From NCBI GenBank assembly GCA_041743105.1, contig JBGTNI010000010.1, positions 16,866 through 80,865 of the forward strand: 64,000 nt of DNA. Reading direction: 5' to 3'. Position numbers and translations under genes: made by a program. This document shows, piece after piece, positions 34,811 through 42,341 of this stretch (position 1 is the first letter of the stretch; the number at the start of each line of letters is the position of its first letter). The stretch is from QHCE01 sp041743105. GTDB taxonomy: Bacteria; Actinomycetota; Actinomycetes; Mycobacteriales; QHCE01. The notes beneath the pieces are model-generated. The model saw only the letters and a program-made list of their open reading frames with translations, did not search any database and was not told where the DNA came from.

Positions 34811-35104
34811 ATGAGCAGAACTGGGCAGTACGGAGCTACGGCTGAACTGTTCAAAGCGCTCACGGCACCGGTGCGCGTGGCGATCGTGATAGAGCTGATA
34901 GAGCAACCACGCCGCGTACACGAATTGGTAGATACCCTCGATGCGCCGCAACCGCTGATCTCCCAGCACCTGCGGATTCTTCGCGGGGCTGGCCTGGTGC
35001 GCGGCGAGCGTCACGGACGCGAAGTAGCATATGCGCTGGTGGACTCCCATGTTGCCCGGATCGTGACTGACGCGGTGCAACACGCGGCTGAACGGCACAC
35101 CTAG
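34811..35104 (+). CDS. ArsR/SmtB family zinc-responsive repressor
   Basis: A 97-residue winged-helix repressor. The recognition helix is in PQPLISQHLRILRGAGLV. The C-terminal helix has Asp-x-His, ten residues, His, two residues, Glu (DSHVARIVTDAVQHAAE), which matches the alpha-5 zinc site of SmtB and M. tuberculosis SmtB (Rv2358). Such proteins release DNA when zinc is high. In M. tuberculosis smtB precedes furB (zur), and here it precedes the Fur-family gene by 119 bp, so it probably represses zur in low zinc. Confidence 0.88.
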   Translation: MSRTGQYGATAELFKALTAPVRVAIVIELIEQPRRVHELVDTLDAPQPLISQHLRILRGAGLVRGERHGREVAYALVDSHVARIVTDAVQHAAERHT

Positions 35105-35223
35105 CTGCGCTTCGTCGGGCCCCATGCAGCCGCCCGTGGATCCCGCCAGCGCTTTTCCCCCGACCAGACACACTCGACGCCTCACTACGAACCCCGACTG
35201 CCAGAGACTCAAGGAATCAAGAG

Positions 35224-35634
35224 ATGAATACTGCGGTACGAAATACCCGGCAGCGATCTGCTGTGGCCGCGTTGCTGAGCGAAACGGACGAGTTTCGCAG
35301 CGCCCAAGATATTCACGATCTGTTACGACAGCGAGGCACGCCCGTCGGATTGACGACGGTGTACCGCACGCTGCAATCGCTCGCCGACGCCGACGAAGTC
35401 GACGTAATGCGCCCACCCGGCGGCGACCACCTCTACCGACAATGCACCACCGAACATCACCATCACCTGGTCTGCCGAAGCTGCGGCTCCACGGTGGAAG
35501 TCACCGGTCCCACAGTCGAGCGATGGGCACAGCGTGTCGCCGAAGAGAACAGGTTCACCGAGATCTCGCACACGTTGGAGCTATTCGGCACCTGCCACAC
35601 CTGCGCGGCCAGACAGCGGCACTACTCCTCGTAG
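35224..35634 (+). CDS. zur: Fur family zinc uptake regulator
   Basis: A 136-residue Fur-family protein. The DNA-binding helix is in GLTTVYRTLQSLADADEVD. Metal residues include the HHHHLVCRSCG cluster with the first CxxC and CHTC near the C-terminus, and E/H residues in TEISHTLELFG. Context with znuACB and an SmtB homolog favours Zur (FurB) over iron-responsive Fur. ATG at 35224 is preceded by CAAGAG. It converges with the TIGR03943 gene, overlapping it by 13 bp. Confidence 0.9.
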   Translation: MNTAVRNTRQRSAVAALLSETDEFRSAQDIHDLLRQRGTPVGLTTVYRTLQSLADADEVDVMRPPGGDHLYRQCTTEHHHHLVCRSCGSTVEVTGPTVERWAQRVAEENRFTEISHTLELFGTCHTCAARQRHYSS

Positions 35635-36425
35635 GGATCGGCTGGCTTCTCGATCTCGCGCAGTGAGCTCACCCGCAAGTAGGGGATCTTCTCGCCATTG
35701 GCGGGATCGGAGTCAGTACGCTGGTCATAGCGACCTTCGACCTCCACCCAGGTATCGAGAGGAAGTCTAGGAGGCAGGTCCCCCACCATCGTGATCTTCA
35801 CCGGACGACCGTCTGCGGCGCAGCAGGACAGGATGATCCGGGTGAGCCTTACCCCACCCCCATCGCGGGGGGAGATGAATCCGCTGAGCTTCACTGTCCT
35901 GTCCCGAAGCGAAGCATCGCCTTCGAACACCGCGCGCGTGGCGTAGTCGAGCACAGTGAGCGGGACGGGATCGCCCGGCGGCAGAGGTGGATAGTCGGTG
36001 CTTGCCGGTGCAGCGACCGATGTGCCGGTGCGGACGGCGGCGTAGGAGCCCAGGGAGGGGGGTGCGATCAAGAAGATCGCAAACACTGGAAGCACCAGCA
36101 ACCATGCGACCCACGGACCGGAGTGGCCATGCCCGGAATCAGCAGAGCCGGAGCCCACGCAGCCGCCCTCGGCCCGGTGTTTACCATCGTAACGGGATGC
36201 TGGTGCGGCAGCCGGTCCCGCGCTTCGCGCCCGATCGGCGCGTACCCGCTCGGCGATCTCGCGCCATAGCGTGACCGCACCGATAACGAGCAGTATCGCC
36301 GCAGAGACGATCAGAAACGGCCTAAGACCTTCTTTGACGTACCGCAAGTACACATCGGTGAGGCTGATACGCAGCGCCGCGCCGCCAACCAACAGCATCA
36401 GCAGGCTCTGGGTTTCACGGTTCAT
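35622..36425 (-). CDS. TIGR03943 family membrane protein (YcgQ-like)
   Basis: A 267-residue protein with two N-terminal membrane helices (LMLLVGGAALRISLTDVYL, FLIVSAAILLVIGAVTLW), a Gly/His-containing loop, a third helix (WVAWLLVLPVFAIFLIAPPSL) and a C-terminal extracytoplasmic domain (VKLSGFISPRDGGGVRLTRIILSCCAADG in adjoining parts). This is the YcgQ/TIGR03943 pattern, always paired with a YcgR-type permease. ATG at 36425 overlaps the permease stop (ATGA), confirming coupling. The substrate is unknown; neighbours suggest metal ion or stress-linked transport. Confidence 0.85.
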   Translation of the reverse strand: MNRETQSLLMLLVGGAALRISLTDVYLRYVKEGLRPFLIVSAAILLVIGAVTLWREIAERVRADRARSAGPAAAPASRYDGKHRAEGGCVGSGSADSGHGHSGPWVAWLLVLPVFAIFLIAPPSLGSYAAVRTGTSVAAPASTDYPPLPPGDPVPLTVLDYATRAVFEGDASLRDRTVKLSGFISPRDGGGVRLTRIILSCCAADGRPVKITMVGDLPPRLPLDTWVEVEGRYDQRTDSDPANGEKIPYLRVSSLREIEKPADPYEE

Positions 36426-37525
36426 AGCAGTACCCACCCCACCAGCGCACTCGCGCCGATCGCCGCGATCAGCGTGGCCGGAGCAAATCGCAGTGCAAAG
36501 CTCTTCCCGAACGTACCCAGCTGCATCGCGAACAGCTTCAAGTCGATCATGGGACCCACGACCAGGAAGGTCAGTCGCGCCGAGAGCGAGAACTGGGTAA
36601 GCGAAGCAGCCACGAACGCGTCGGCCTCTGAGCAGATCGACAGCACCACGGCCAAGGCAGCCAGCGCCAGGATCGCAAGGACCGGCTGCTCAGCGAGCGC
36701 GGTGAGCCACTCTGCCGGGATCCAGACCTTCAGGGCGGCGGCGGTGATGCCTCCCACCACCAGAAAGCCCCCGGCGTGAATGAAGTCATGACGGGCAGTG
36801 GCGGCCAGCGCAACCGGCCTGGACATGCCGGACATGTTGGGGCGAGCCGGGAGTTTGATCCACTCCGAGCGTCCAAGCCACAGCCACAGCCAGCCCATAG
36901 CTATGGCTGCCAGGGCAGAGGCGACGAAGCGGGCCAGCACCATCTCCGGATTACCCGGAAACGCCACCGCGGTGGCCACCAGCACGATGGGGTTGATCGC
37001 CGGAGCCGACAGCAAGAAAGCGAAAGCAGCACCGGGCGTAACACCCCGGCGCACCAGCGCTCCCGCGATAGGGACGGAACTGCACTCGCAGCCGGGCAAC
37101 GCCGCACCGCCCATCCCGGCAACGGGTACCGCGAGAGCCGGATTTTTGGGCAGCGCCTTGTCGAAGAAGGACTGCGGGACGTAGACGGCGATGATCGCGC
37201 TTATCACAACACCGATCACCAGGAATGGCATGGCCTGCACCACAATGGCAACGAAGATAGTTGCCCAGGTCTGCATGGCTGGAGTTGCGAAAAGTCCGAC
37301 GAGCTGGCTGCGAAACATCATGACCAGCAGCAGAACCAGCGTGAAAACCTCGAGGGAGCCTACCTGCCACCGCCGTACCGGCCGGCGCTGTCGCATCTGT
37401 CGGCTCTGTCGCCCTACCTGGCCACGCCGGGGGCGAGCGGCTCGTCGCCGATCGGTCGCGTCGGAAGTGACCGATCCCGGCGTCTCGGGAGTGCGCCGTG
37501 GCGAAACCTTGGCGGGACGAGTCAT
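36422..37525 (-). CDS. DUF318-type permease (YraQ/YcgR family)
   Basis: A 367-residue integral membrane protein. A basic N-terminal tail of about 50 residues precedes about ten membrane segments in two halves. The family motif GCECSSVPIAGALVRRG is present after the second segment, and ICSEADAFVAASL in the second half. It is followed by, and overlaps, its partner TIGR03943 gene. ATG at 37525 is used; an ATG at 37570 would add 15 residues. The Cys-Glu-Cys motif is thought to be involved in transport, but substrates are not established. Confidence 0.85.
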   Translation of the reverse strand: MTRPAKVSPRRTPETPGSVTSDATDRRRAARPRRGQVGRQSRQMRQRRPVRRWQVGSLEVFTLVLLLVMMFRSQLVGLFATPAMQTWATIFVAIVVQAMPFLVIGVVISAIIAVYVPQSFFDKALPKNPALAVPVAGMGGAALPGCECSSVPIAGALVRRGVTPGAAFAFLLSAPAINPIVLVATAVAFPGNPEMVLARFVASALAAIAMGWLWLWLGRSEWIKLPARPNMSGMSRPVALAATARHDFIHAGGFLVVGGITAAALKVWIPAEWLTALAEQPVLAILALAALAVVLSICSEADAFVAASLTQFSLSARLTFLVVGPMIDLKLFAMQLGTFGKSFALRFAPATLIAAIGASALVGWVLL

Positions 37526-37588
37526 CGGCCCACTGTAGTAAACGACCGTTTGCCGGCGGCTAGCGAGCATGCTTCGGCGGATCCATAA

Positions 37589-37651
37589 GGACGTTTGCCC
37601 TGAAAACGCCGTCTTCAGGGCCGCTTACGGGACGGTTTCAGGGAAACGTCC
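37589..37651. terminator. Hairpin between uppS and the permease gene
   Basis: GGACGTTTGCCCTGAAA at 37589-37605 pairs with TTTCAGGGAAACGTCC at 37636-37651 except for one bulged base, with a 30-nt loop. It lies 15 bp beyond the uppS stop. Confidence 0.5.
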
Positions 37652-37665
37652 AAGTGATGTCCTAC

Positions 37666-38415
37666 CTACGCTGTGCCGAAGCGTCGAGCACGTCGGGCGT
37701 ACCTCTCAAGCGCCTGCCAGAGCGCCACCCGATCGAAGTCGGGGAACAATGTCTCGACAAAGAGCAGCTCGGCATAGGCCGACTGCCACAGCAAGAAGTT
37801 CGATAACCGCTGCTCGCCGGAGGTCCGCAGAAACAAGTCCACATCTGGTAGGGCCGGCTGATACAGCTCGCGTGCCACGCAGGCTTCGTCAATAGCTTCG
37901 GCCGACAACTCACCGGAGGCCACCTGACGTGCGATGGCTCGCACCGCGTCGGTGAGCTCGGCGCGTGCGCCGTAATTGACACACAGCGTCAGCGTCATAG
38001 CCGTGTTGTGCTGGGTCAGCTCGGCGGCGGCATCGAGTTCGCGCGCCACACTGCGCCACAACCGTTCGCGGCGCCCCGCCCACTGGACACGCACGCCACG
38101 TTCATGCCACTCATCCCGGCGTCGTCGCAGCGAGGTGCGACTGTATCCCAGCAGGAACCGCACCTCTGCCGGGGCGCGCCGCCAGTTCTCGGTGGAGAAG
38201 GCATAGGCGGACAGATACTCGATGCCGACCGCCAGACAGCCCTCGATCACCTCGGATAGCGCCGTTTCACCGTGACGGTGTCCCTCAGTGCGGGACAAGT
38301 CTCTCTGCTGGGCCCAACGTCCGTTACCGTCCATCACCAGCCCCACATGCCGTGGTAGCTGCCGCGGGGTGAACGCCGGCGGTCGGGGTGGTGCGATACC
38401 GCGCCGCTGCGCCAC
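37666..38415 (-). CDS. uppS: Isoprenyl transferase (polyprenyl diphosphate synthase)
   Basis: A 249-residue cis-prenyltransferase making the lipid carrier for peptidoglycan and arabinogalactan synthesis. Conserved regions are HVGLVMDGNGRWAQQR (catalytic Asp), EGHRHG, LSAYAFSTENWRR, NYGARAELTDA, and DLFLRTSGEQRLSNFLLWQSAYAE in adjoining blocks. The homolog next to recO in M. tuberculosis is the decaprenyl diphosphate synthase Rv2361c, so this is likely the same. GTG at 38415 follows GGGGAG by 9 nt. recO lies 23 bp upstream. Confidence 0.95.
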   Translation of the reverse strand: MAQRRGIAPPRPPAFTPRQLPRHVGLVMDGNGRWAQQRDLSRTEGHRHGETALSEVIEGCLAVGIEYLSAYAFSTENWRRAPAEVRFLLGYSRTSLRRRRDEWHERGVRVQWAGRRERLWRSVARELDAAAELTQHNTAMTLTLCVNYGARAELTDAVRAIARQVASGELSAEAIDEACVARELYQPALPDVDLFLRTSGEQRLSNFLLWQSAYAELLFVETLFPDFDRVALWQALERYARRARRFGTA

Positions 38416-38438
38416 TACGATTCACTCCCCTCTTGCTG

Positions 38439-39182
38439 TTAACTCCGATGCACCAACGGCAAGGATCGCAGACCGCGCTCGGTATGCCACTGCAGGTGTG
38501 CCGCGATGAGCCCGCTGGCCTCCCGTTGCGCGCTGGGGTGGCTGGCATCGGCGCTTGCCCAGTCTCCACTCCGCAACGCCACCATCAGGGCGTATGTCTC
38601 CGCTGAGGGCGAGACGGAACCGGCGGGCCGACAGCCCGAGCAGACCGACCCACCGGCATGCACCGAGAACGCCGGGTGGGGGCCGTCGCTGCCACAGACG
38701 GCACACTCGACCAACGCCGGAGCCCACCCGGCTATCGTCATCGCGCGCAGCAGGTACGCGTCGAGCACCAAGCTCGGCGTGTGCTCGGCGCCGCTCATGG
38801 CGCGCAGCGCGCCGGCGGTGAGGCTAAACAACTGCGGCACAGGTTCGCCTTCGTCACCGCTGAGTCGTTCGGCGGTCTCGGAGATCGCGCACGCCGCGGT
38901 GTAACGGGAGTAGTTGTCCGTCAGGTGCTTTCCGTACGGCGCAATGGTCTCGGTTTGCCGCACCGAGCGCAATGAGCTGCGGGGTGCGTTGGGTGCGTAC
39001 CACTGCACATCGATATGGCTGAACGGCTCGAGTCGGGCGCCGATACGGCTGGTGGTCTTGGCGACACCTCGCGCTACCGCCCGCAGCTTGCCGTGATGGT
39101 GGCTGAGCATGGTGACAATGCGGTCGGCTTCGCCCAGCTTGTGTAGGCGCAGCACCAATGCGTCATCTCGATACAGCGCCAC
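38439..39182 (-). CDS. recO: DNA repair protein RecO
   Basis: RecO loads RecA at gaps with RecR. The 247-residue protein has an OB-fold N-terminus (YRDDALVLRLHKLGEADRIVTML), then a helical domain, and a zinc-binding CxxC...CxxC pair (CAVCGSDGPHPAF and VCSGCRP). GTG start at 39182. It is upstream of uppS on the same strand, as in M. tuberculosis. Confidence 0.94.
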   Translation of the reverse strand: MALYRDDALVLRLHKLGEADRIVTMLSHHHGKLRAVARGVAKTTSRIGARLEPFSHIDVQWYAPNAPRSSLRSVRQTETIAPYGKHLTDNYSRYTAACAISETAERLSGDEGEPVPQLFSLTAGALRAMSGAEHTPSLVLDAYLLRAMTIAGWAPALVECAVCGSDGPHPAFSVHAGGSVCSGCRPAGSVSPSAETYALMVALRSGDWASADASHPSAQREASGLIAAHLQWHTERGLRSLPLVHRS

Positions 39183-39197
39183 GACAGCATTGTCGCA

Positions 39198-42050
39198 CTA
39201 GCAGGGCGGCAGCTTCCCCCGCTCTATACCACTGGTCCACGCGTACGGAATGAAGGCGCCGTTGTCCAGGCGAAACCATTCCGTGCCTTCTTTGTTGCCG
39301 TTGTACATCCAGGATGTGATGTGCTGACCCTGGGCTTGGCAGGTGGCGGTGATGGGTGTGCCGTGGGGGAGAGGGCCGAGCATCCGGCTCTGCTGGCTGG
39401 ACTCTTCGAAGGTGCGAATTCCGCCGTTGCAGTAGTCCGGGTTCGCGGTGCCCGCACTCACGCACGCCACCGTACCGCTGCCCCCGGCCGGCGGCGGCGG
39501 TGCAGGTGCGGGTGCCGGTGGCTGTGTCGGTTGGGGTTGCGGTTGGGGTTGGGGTTGCGGTTGGGGTTGCGGCTGCGGTTGGGGTTGCGGTTGGGGTTGC
39601 GGCTGCGGTTGGGGTTGGGGTTGCGGCTGCGGCTGCGGTTGGGGCTGTGGCTGCTCGCCGGGCACCAGCACCATGACAGACCGACCGGGTCCAGTTCCGG
39701 CCTCGTTGACGGCGGCAACCGTGACCGTGATGGTCTGCCCCGCCGGCAGCCCGGTCAGCTGCTCGCTCATAGCGTTCCTACCATCGGCATTGGAAACCGG
39801 AACAGTGCGCCGCAATCCGGTGTCGGTGCTGACGGTATAGCCGGTGATAGGTTTGCCGTTGGTGATCGGCGGTGTCCACGAAACGTTCACCGCGCCCGGG
39901 CCGGCACCTTCGGCGCTCACTATCGGCGCACCGGGGCTGCTGAACGCGTCGACCGGGTCACTGGGCTGCGACGCATCGCTCGACGCGTTGTTAGTCAGCG
40001 TGACCACCACGGTGAAGGTGTAGCTCGCGCCCATCGTCAATGACTCGGCCTTCACCGTGTAGCCGATAGGGCCCGTAGCGCTCGCAGAGTCAGGAGGGTC
40101 GATGTTGTCGATCACCACTTGGCCACCGGCGGTGCTGGTCTGGCCGGTGAGCTGATAGGAGCGCACGGTGCCGCCGTTGGTCTCCGGTGGCTGCCAGCTC
40201 ACCGAGATACTGCCGTCGGGTTGGCCGCGACGGTTGGCCTCTGCGGTTACCGAAGTGGGAGGATCGGGCACTACTGACGTGGGGGTGACCGGGTTGGCCT
40301 TGGCGGCCTCGCCCTCACCCTTGGCATTCACCGCACGCACCGAGAACTCGTACGCCTTGCCGTTAGTCAGCCCGGTGACGTTCACCGAACATGGCTTGCC
40401 GGCCGCACAGGTATTTCCGGCTACCTCTACTGGTCGGAGACCGCCGGTGACGATGTATTTGGTGATCGTGCTACCACGTGGGTCGGCGGGGCGCCACGAA
40501 ATGATCGCGGATTCGTCACCGGCCTGCGCCCCGACGTTAGTCGGCGCGGTCGGCGGCAAGGAGTTCTCGGCCTGTTCGTCGGGGTCGGGAGCTGGTGAGC
40601 CGGTGTCGCCCGGCTCCGGACGCTCCGGTGTCCGATCCGTGCCGGGAACCCGCGGCAAATCGGGGAGTCGCGGCTTAGAGATCTGCGCACCGTCCCCCTG
40701 GCCGGCTTCCTCGCCTTGGCCGTTCCCATCCCCCTGCCGACCGTCGCGATCTTGACCCGGCTGGGTGTCGTTCCCACCGTTGTCGCCGTTGCCGTCTTGA
40801 CCGTCAGTTGCCCTGGGGTCCACGCGCCGGTTCGGGCCTTCGCCATTGACGATGTCTTTGGGTGCTTTCGCCAGCTCGGTGACCTTGTGCTTCTCATCGA
40901 TCACCCAGGCCTTGTTGGTCCCCACCGAGTTGATGACCAGGTGGTCTTCCCGGTTCTCCAACTCGACCTTGCCGCCGGGGTCGTCGATGTCTTCCAGGCT
41001 GTTGCCCCGCAAGTCGAAGACCCGCACTCGGTTGGCTTGCTCGTCGGGCACATACAAGCGTTCGGAGAACGCAATGGCCGGGCCGATCTTGTCGCCGACA
41101 CCGGGAATAGACACCGCCCGTGCGTCATCGTTATCTACCAGCACCACTTTACGATCGTCGGGGTTGGTGATGGCCACGGTATCTCCGCGCACACGACTGA
41201 GCATCACGGCCTCGCCGACGTCGGGGAGCTCCATGGATGACACCGAGCCATCGGCCTTAGCCTTGATTAAGGTGTTCTCAGCGCGGTCGACCACGGCGGC
41301 ACCGTGATCGAGCACGCCCATCGACCACTTGTGACCGGCACCACCGACGGAGACTTCACGCTCTACCGACGGGCTCTTGCCGCCGCTACCAGGTCTGATC
41401 GCTACGGCTTTTCCAGCCTTGGGTGAACCGACCCAGAGCAGGCCGTCGTCGTCGAACTCCCCGCCCACCAAGTTCGATCCCTCGCCCACTAAGTCCGACG
41501 AGAGCTTAAACGCGCGACCCCGGGGTTCCATCTTGCCGGCCTCGAGCTGGCGGAACAGACCATTAGCGGTATCGACGAGCATTACGTTCGAACCGAAGAG
41601 TGCCACGCTCATGTCGGCAGGCGAGGAGGTGGAAGCGACCCCGGAGACATTGAGCGTGCTCAGCTCCACGGAGGTTATGGTCCCGGTTTCGAGATCGTGC
41701 AGCAGCAGGTGTTCGTCGGTCTGTATCACCCTGACCCGATGGCCACGGGCATCCGACAGCGAGCGACGCATATCTACCTGACCCGCTGACGCGTTGATCC
41801 TCACCGCCTCGCTTCGATTGCCGTCCCACAACCAGATCGCACCGTCGGTTAGCGACAATGCTCGGCTGACAGCCCCGGCGCCGAAGAGAGTGATTACCAT
41901 TGCCGCAACAGTGGCGATAATTACACCAACTGAGACAAATCCCCCGGCGCCTCGACGCGAAGAAGTTGGCAGGCGTCGACGAAGACTCCTCGCCAAGCGC
42001 CCACGCTGCCGAATGGCACGGTCGTCGGCACCGACCACGGAGGTAGCCAT
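39198..42050 (-). CDS. Large membrane-anchored FN3 repeat protein with QP tract
   Basis: A 950-residue protein. Residues about 40-62 form one membrane helix (GFVSVGVIIATVAAMVITLF). Residues 65-410 look like a beta-propeller (repeated VDxxx/LxDL motifs; GVLDHGAAVVDRAENTL). Residues 410-500 are a Gly/Asp/Gln-rich linker. Residues about 505-805 hold three fibronectin type III domains (PTAPTNVGAQ, DPPTSVTAEA, PGAPIVSAEG). A Gln-Pro dipeptide tract of about 23 repeats follows, and a C-terminal SH3-like domain (GTPITATCQAQGQHITSW). It is probably an extracytoplasmic envelope protein. It is divergent from the Ser/Thr kinase gene, whose C-terminal domain is also FN3-like. No exact family is recognised. 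Confidence 0.85.
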   Translation of the reverse strand: MATSVVGADDRAIRQRGRLARSLRRRLPTSSRRGAGGFVSVGVIIATVAAMVITLFGAGAVSRALSLTDGAIWLWDGNRSEAVRINASAGQVDMRRSLSDARGHRVRVIQTDEHLLLHDLETGTITSVELSTLNVSGVASTSSPADMSVALFGSNVMLVDTANGLFRQLEAGKMEPRGRAFKLSSDLVGEGSNLVGGEFDDDGLLWVGSPKAGKAVAIRPGSGGKSPSVEREVSVGGAGHKWSMGVLDHGAAVVDRAENTLIKAKADGSVSSMELPDVGEAVMLSRVRGDTVAITNPDDRKVVLVDNDDARAVSIPGVGDKIGPAIAFSERLYVPDEQANRVRVFDLRGNSLEDIDDPGGKVELENREDHLVINSVGTNKAWVIDEKHKVTELAKAPKDIVNGEGPNRRVDPRATDGQDGNGDNGGNDTQPGQDRDGRQGDGNGQGEEAGQGDGAQISKPRLPDLPRVPGTDRTPERPEPGDTGSPAPDPDEQAENSLPPTAPTNVGAQAGDESAIISWRPADPRGSTITKYIVTGGLRPVEVAGNTCAAGKPCSVNVTGLTNGKAYEFSVRAVNAKGEGEAAKANPVTPTSVVPDPPTSVTAEANRRGQPDGSISVSWQPPETNGGTVRSYQLTGQTSTAGGQVVIDNIDPPDSASATGPIGYTVKAESLTMGASYTFTVVVTLTNNASSDASQPSDPVDAFSSPGAPIVSAEGAGPGAVNVSWTPPITNGKPITGYTVSTDTGLRRTVPVSNADGRNAMSEQLTGLPAGQTITVTVAAVNEAGTGPGRSVMVLVPGEQPQPQPQPQPQPQPQPQPQPQPQPQPQPQPQPQPQPQPQPQPTQPPAPAPAPPPPAGGSGTVACVSAGTANPDYCNGGIRTFEESSQQSRMLGPLPHGTPITATCQAQGQHITSWMYNGNKEGTEWFRLDNGAFIPYAWTSGIERGKLPPC
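39524..39653. repeat. Tandem repeat encoding Gln-Pro dipeptides
   Basis: Units of GGTTGGGGTTGCGGTTGG type on the plus strand encode QP repeated about 23 times on the minus strand. The length of such a tract is likely to vary between strains. Confidence 0.8.
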
Positions 42051-42143
42051 TGTCTATGTCTCCCGGCATTCTCCCGGCGTCCGCAAATGGGGCTGTCTAT
42101 AAGCTTATCCTGAGCGACACGGCTTACGGCAGGTTAAGACAGC

Positions 42144-42192
42144 GAACATGGGCCGAACGTGGGAGGCTCATAGCCACGAACGGCCCATGTTC
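42144..42192. promoter_or_regulatory. Nested palindrome in the FN3-protein / kinase divergent region
   Basis: GAACATGGGCCG (42144-42155) and CGGCCCATGTTC (42181-42192) pair perfectly; inside, CGTGG and CCACG also pair. It lies between the starts of two divergent genes, where a terminator is not expected, so an operator or leader structure is possible. Confidence 0.4.
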
Positions 42193-42240
42193 CCAATTGA
42201 CCCGATGTAGCACAATGCGGGCGCCTGCCCGGTAAGCTAC

Positions 42241-42260
42241 TTTCGGGCTGACTTGGTAAC
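42241..42260. promoter_or_regulatory. 20-base motif shared with 6518-6537
   Basis: TTTCGGGCTGACTTGGTAAC differs from the copy at 6518-6537 at one base. It lies 82 bp before the kinase start. Its function is unknown. Confidence 0.35.
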
Positions 42261-42341
42261 GAACAGCTCTGTACGCAGCGACAAACTGCCCTCATCAGAG
42301 GCACAATGGAGTCGTAACTACTGCGGTGGGGAGGGTAGGCA

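Noticed and set aside
39321..40043. Long plus-strand ORF over the QP tract
   Set aside because: It is the shadow of a low-complexity region in the FN3 protein gene; the Gly/Leu/Arg product has no coding character.
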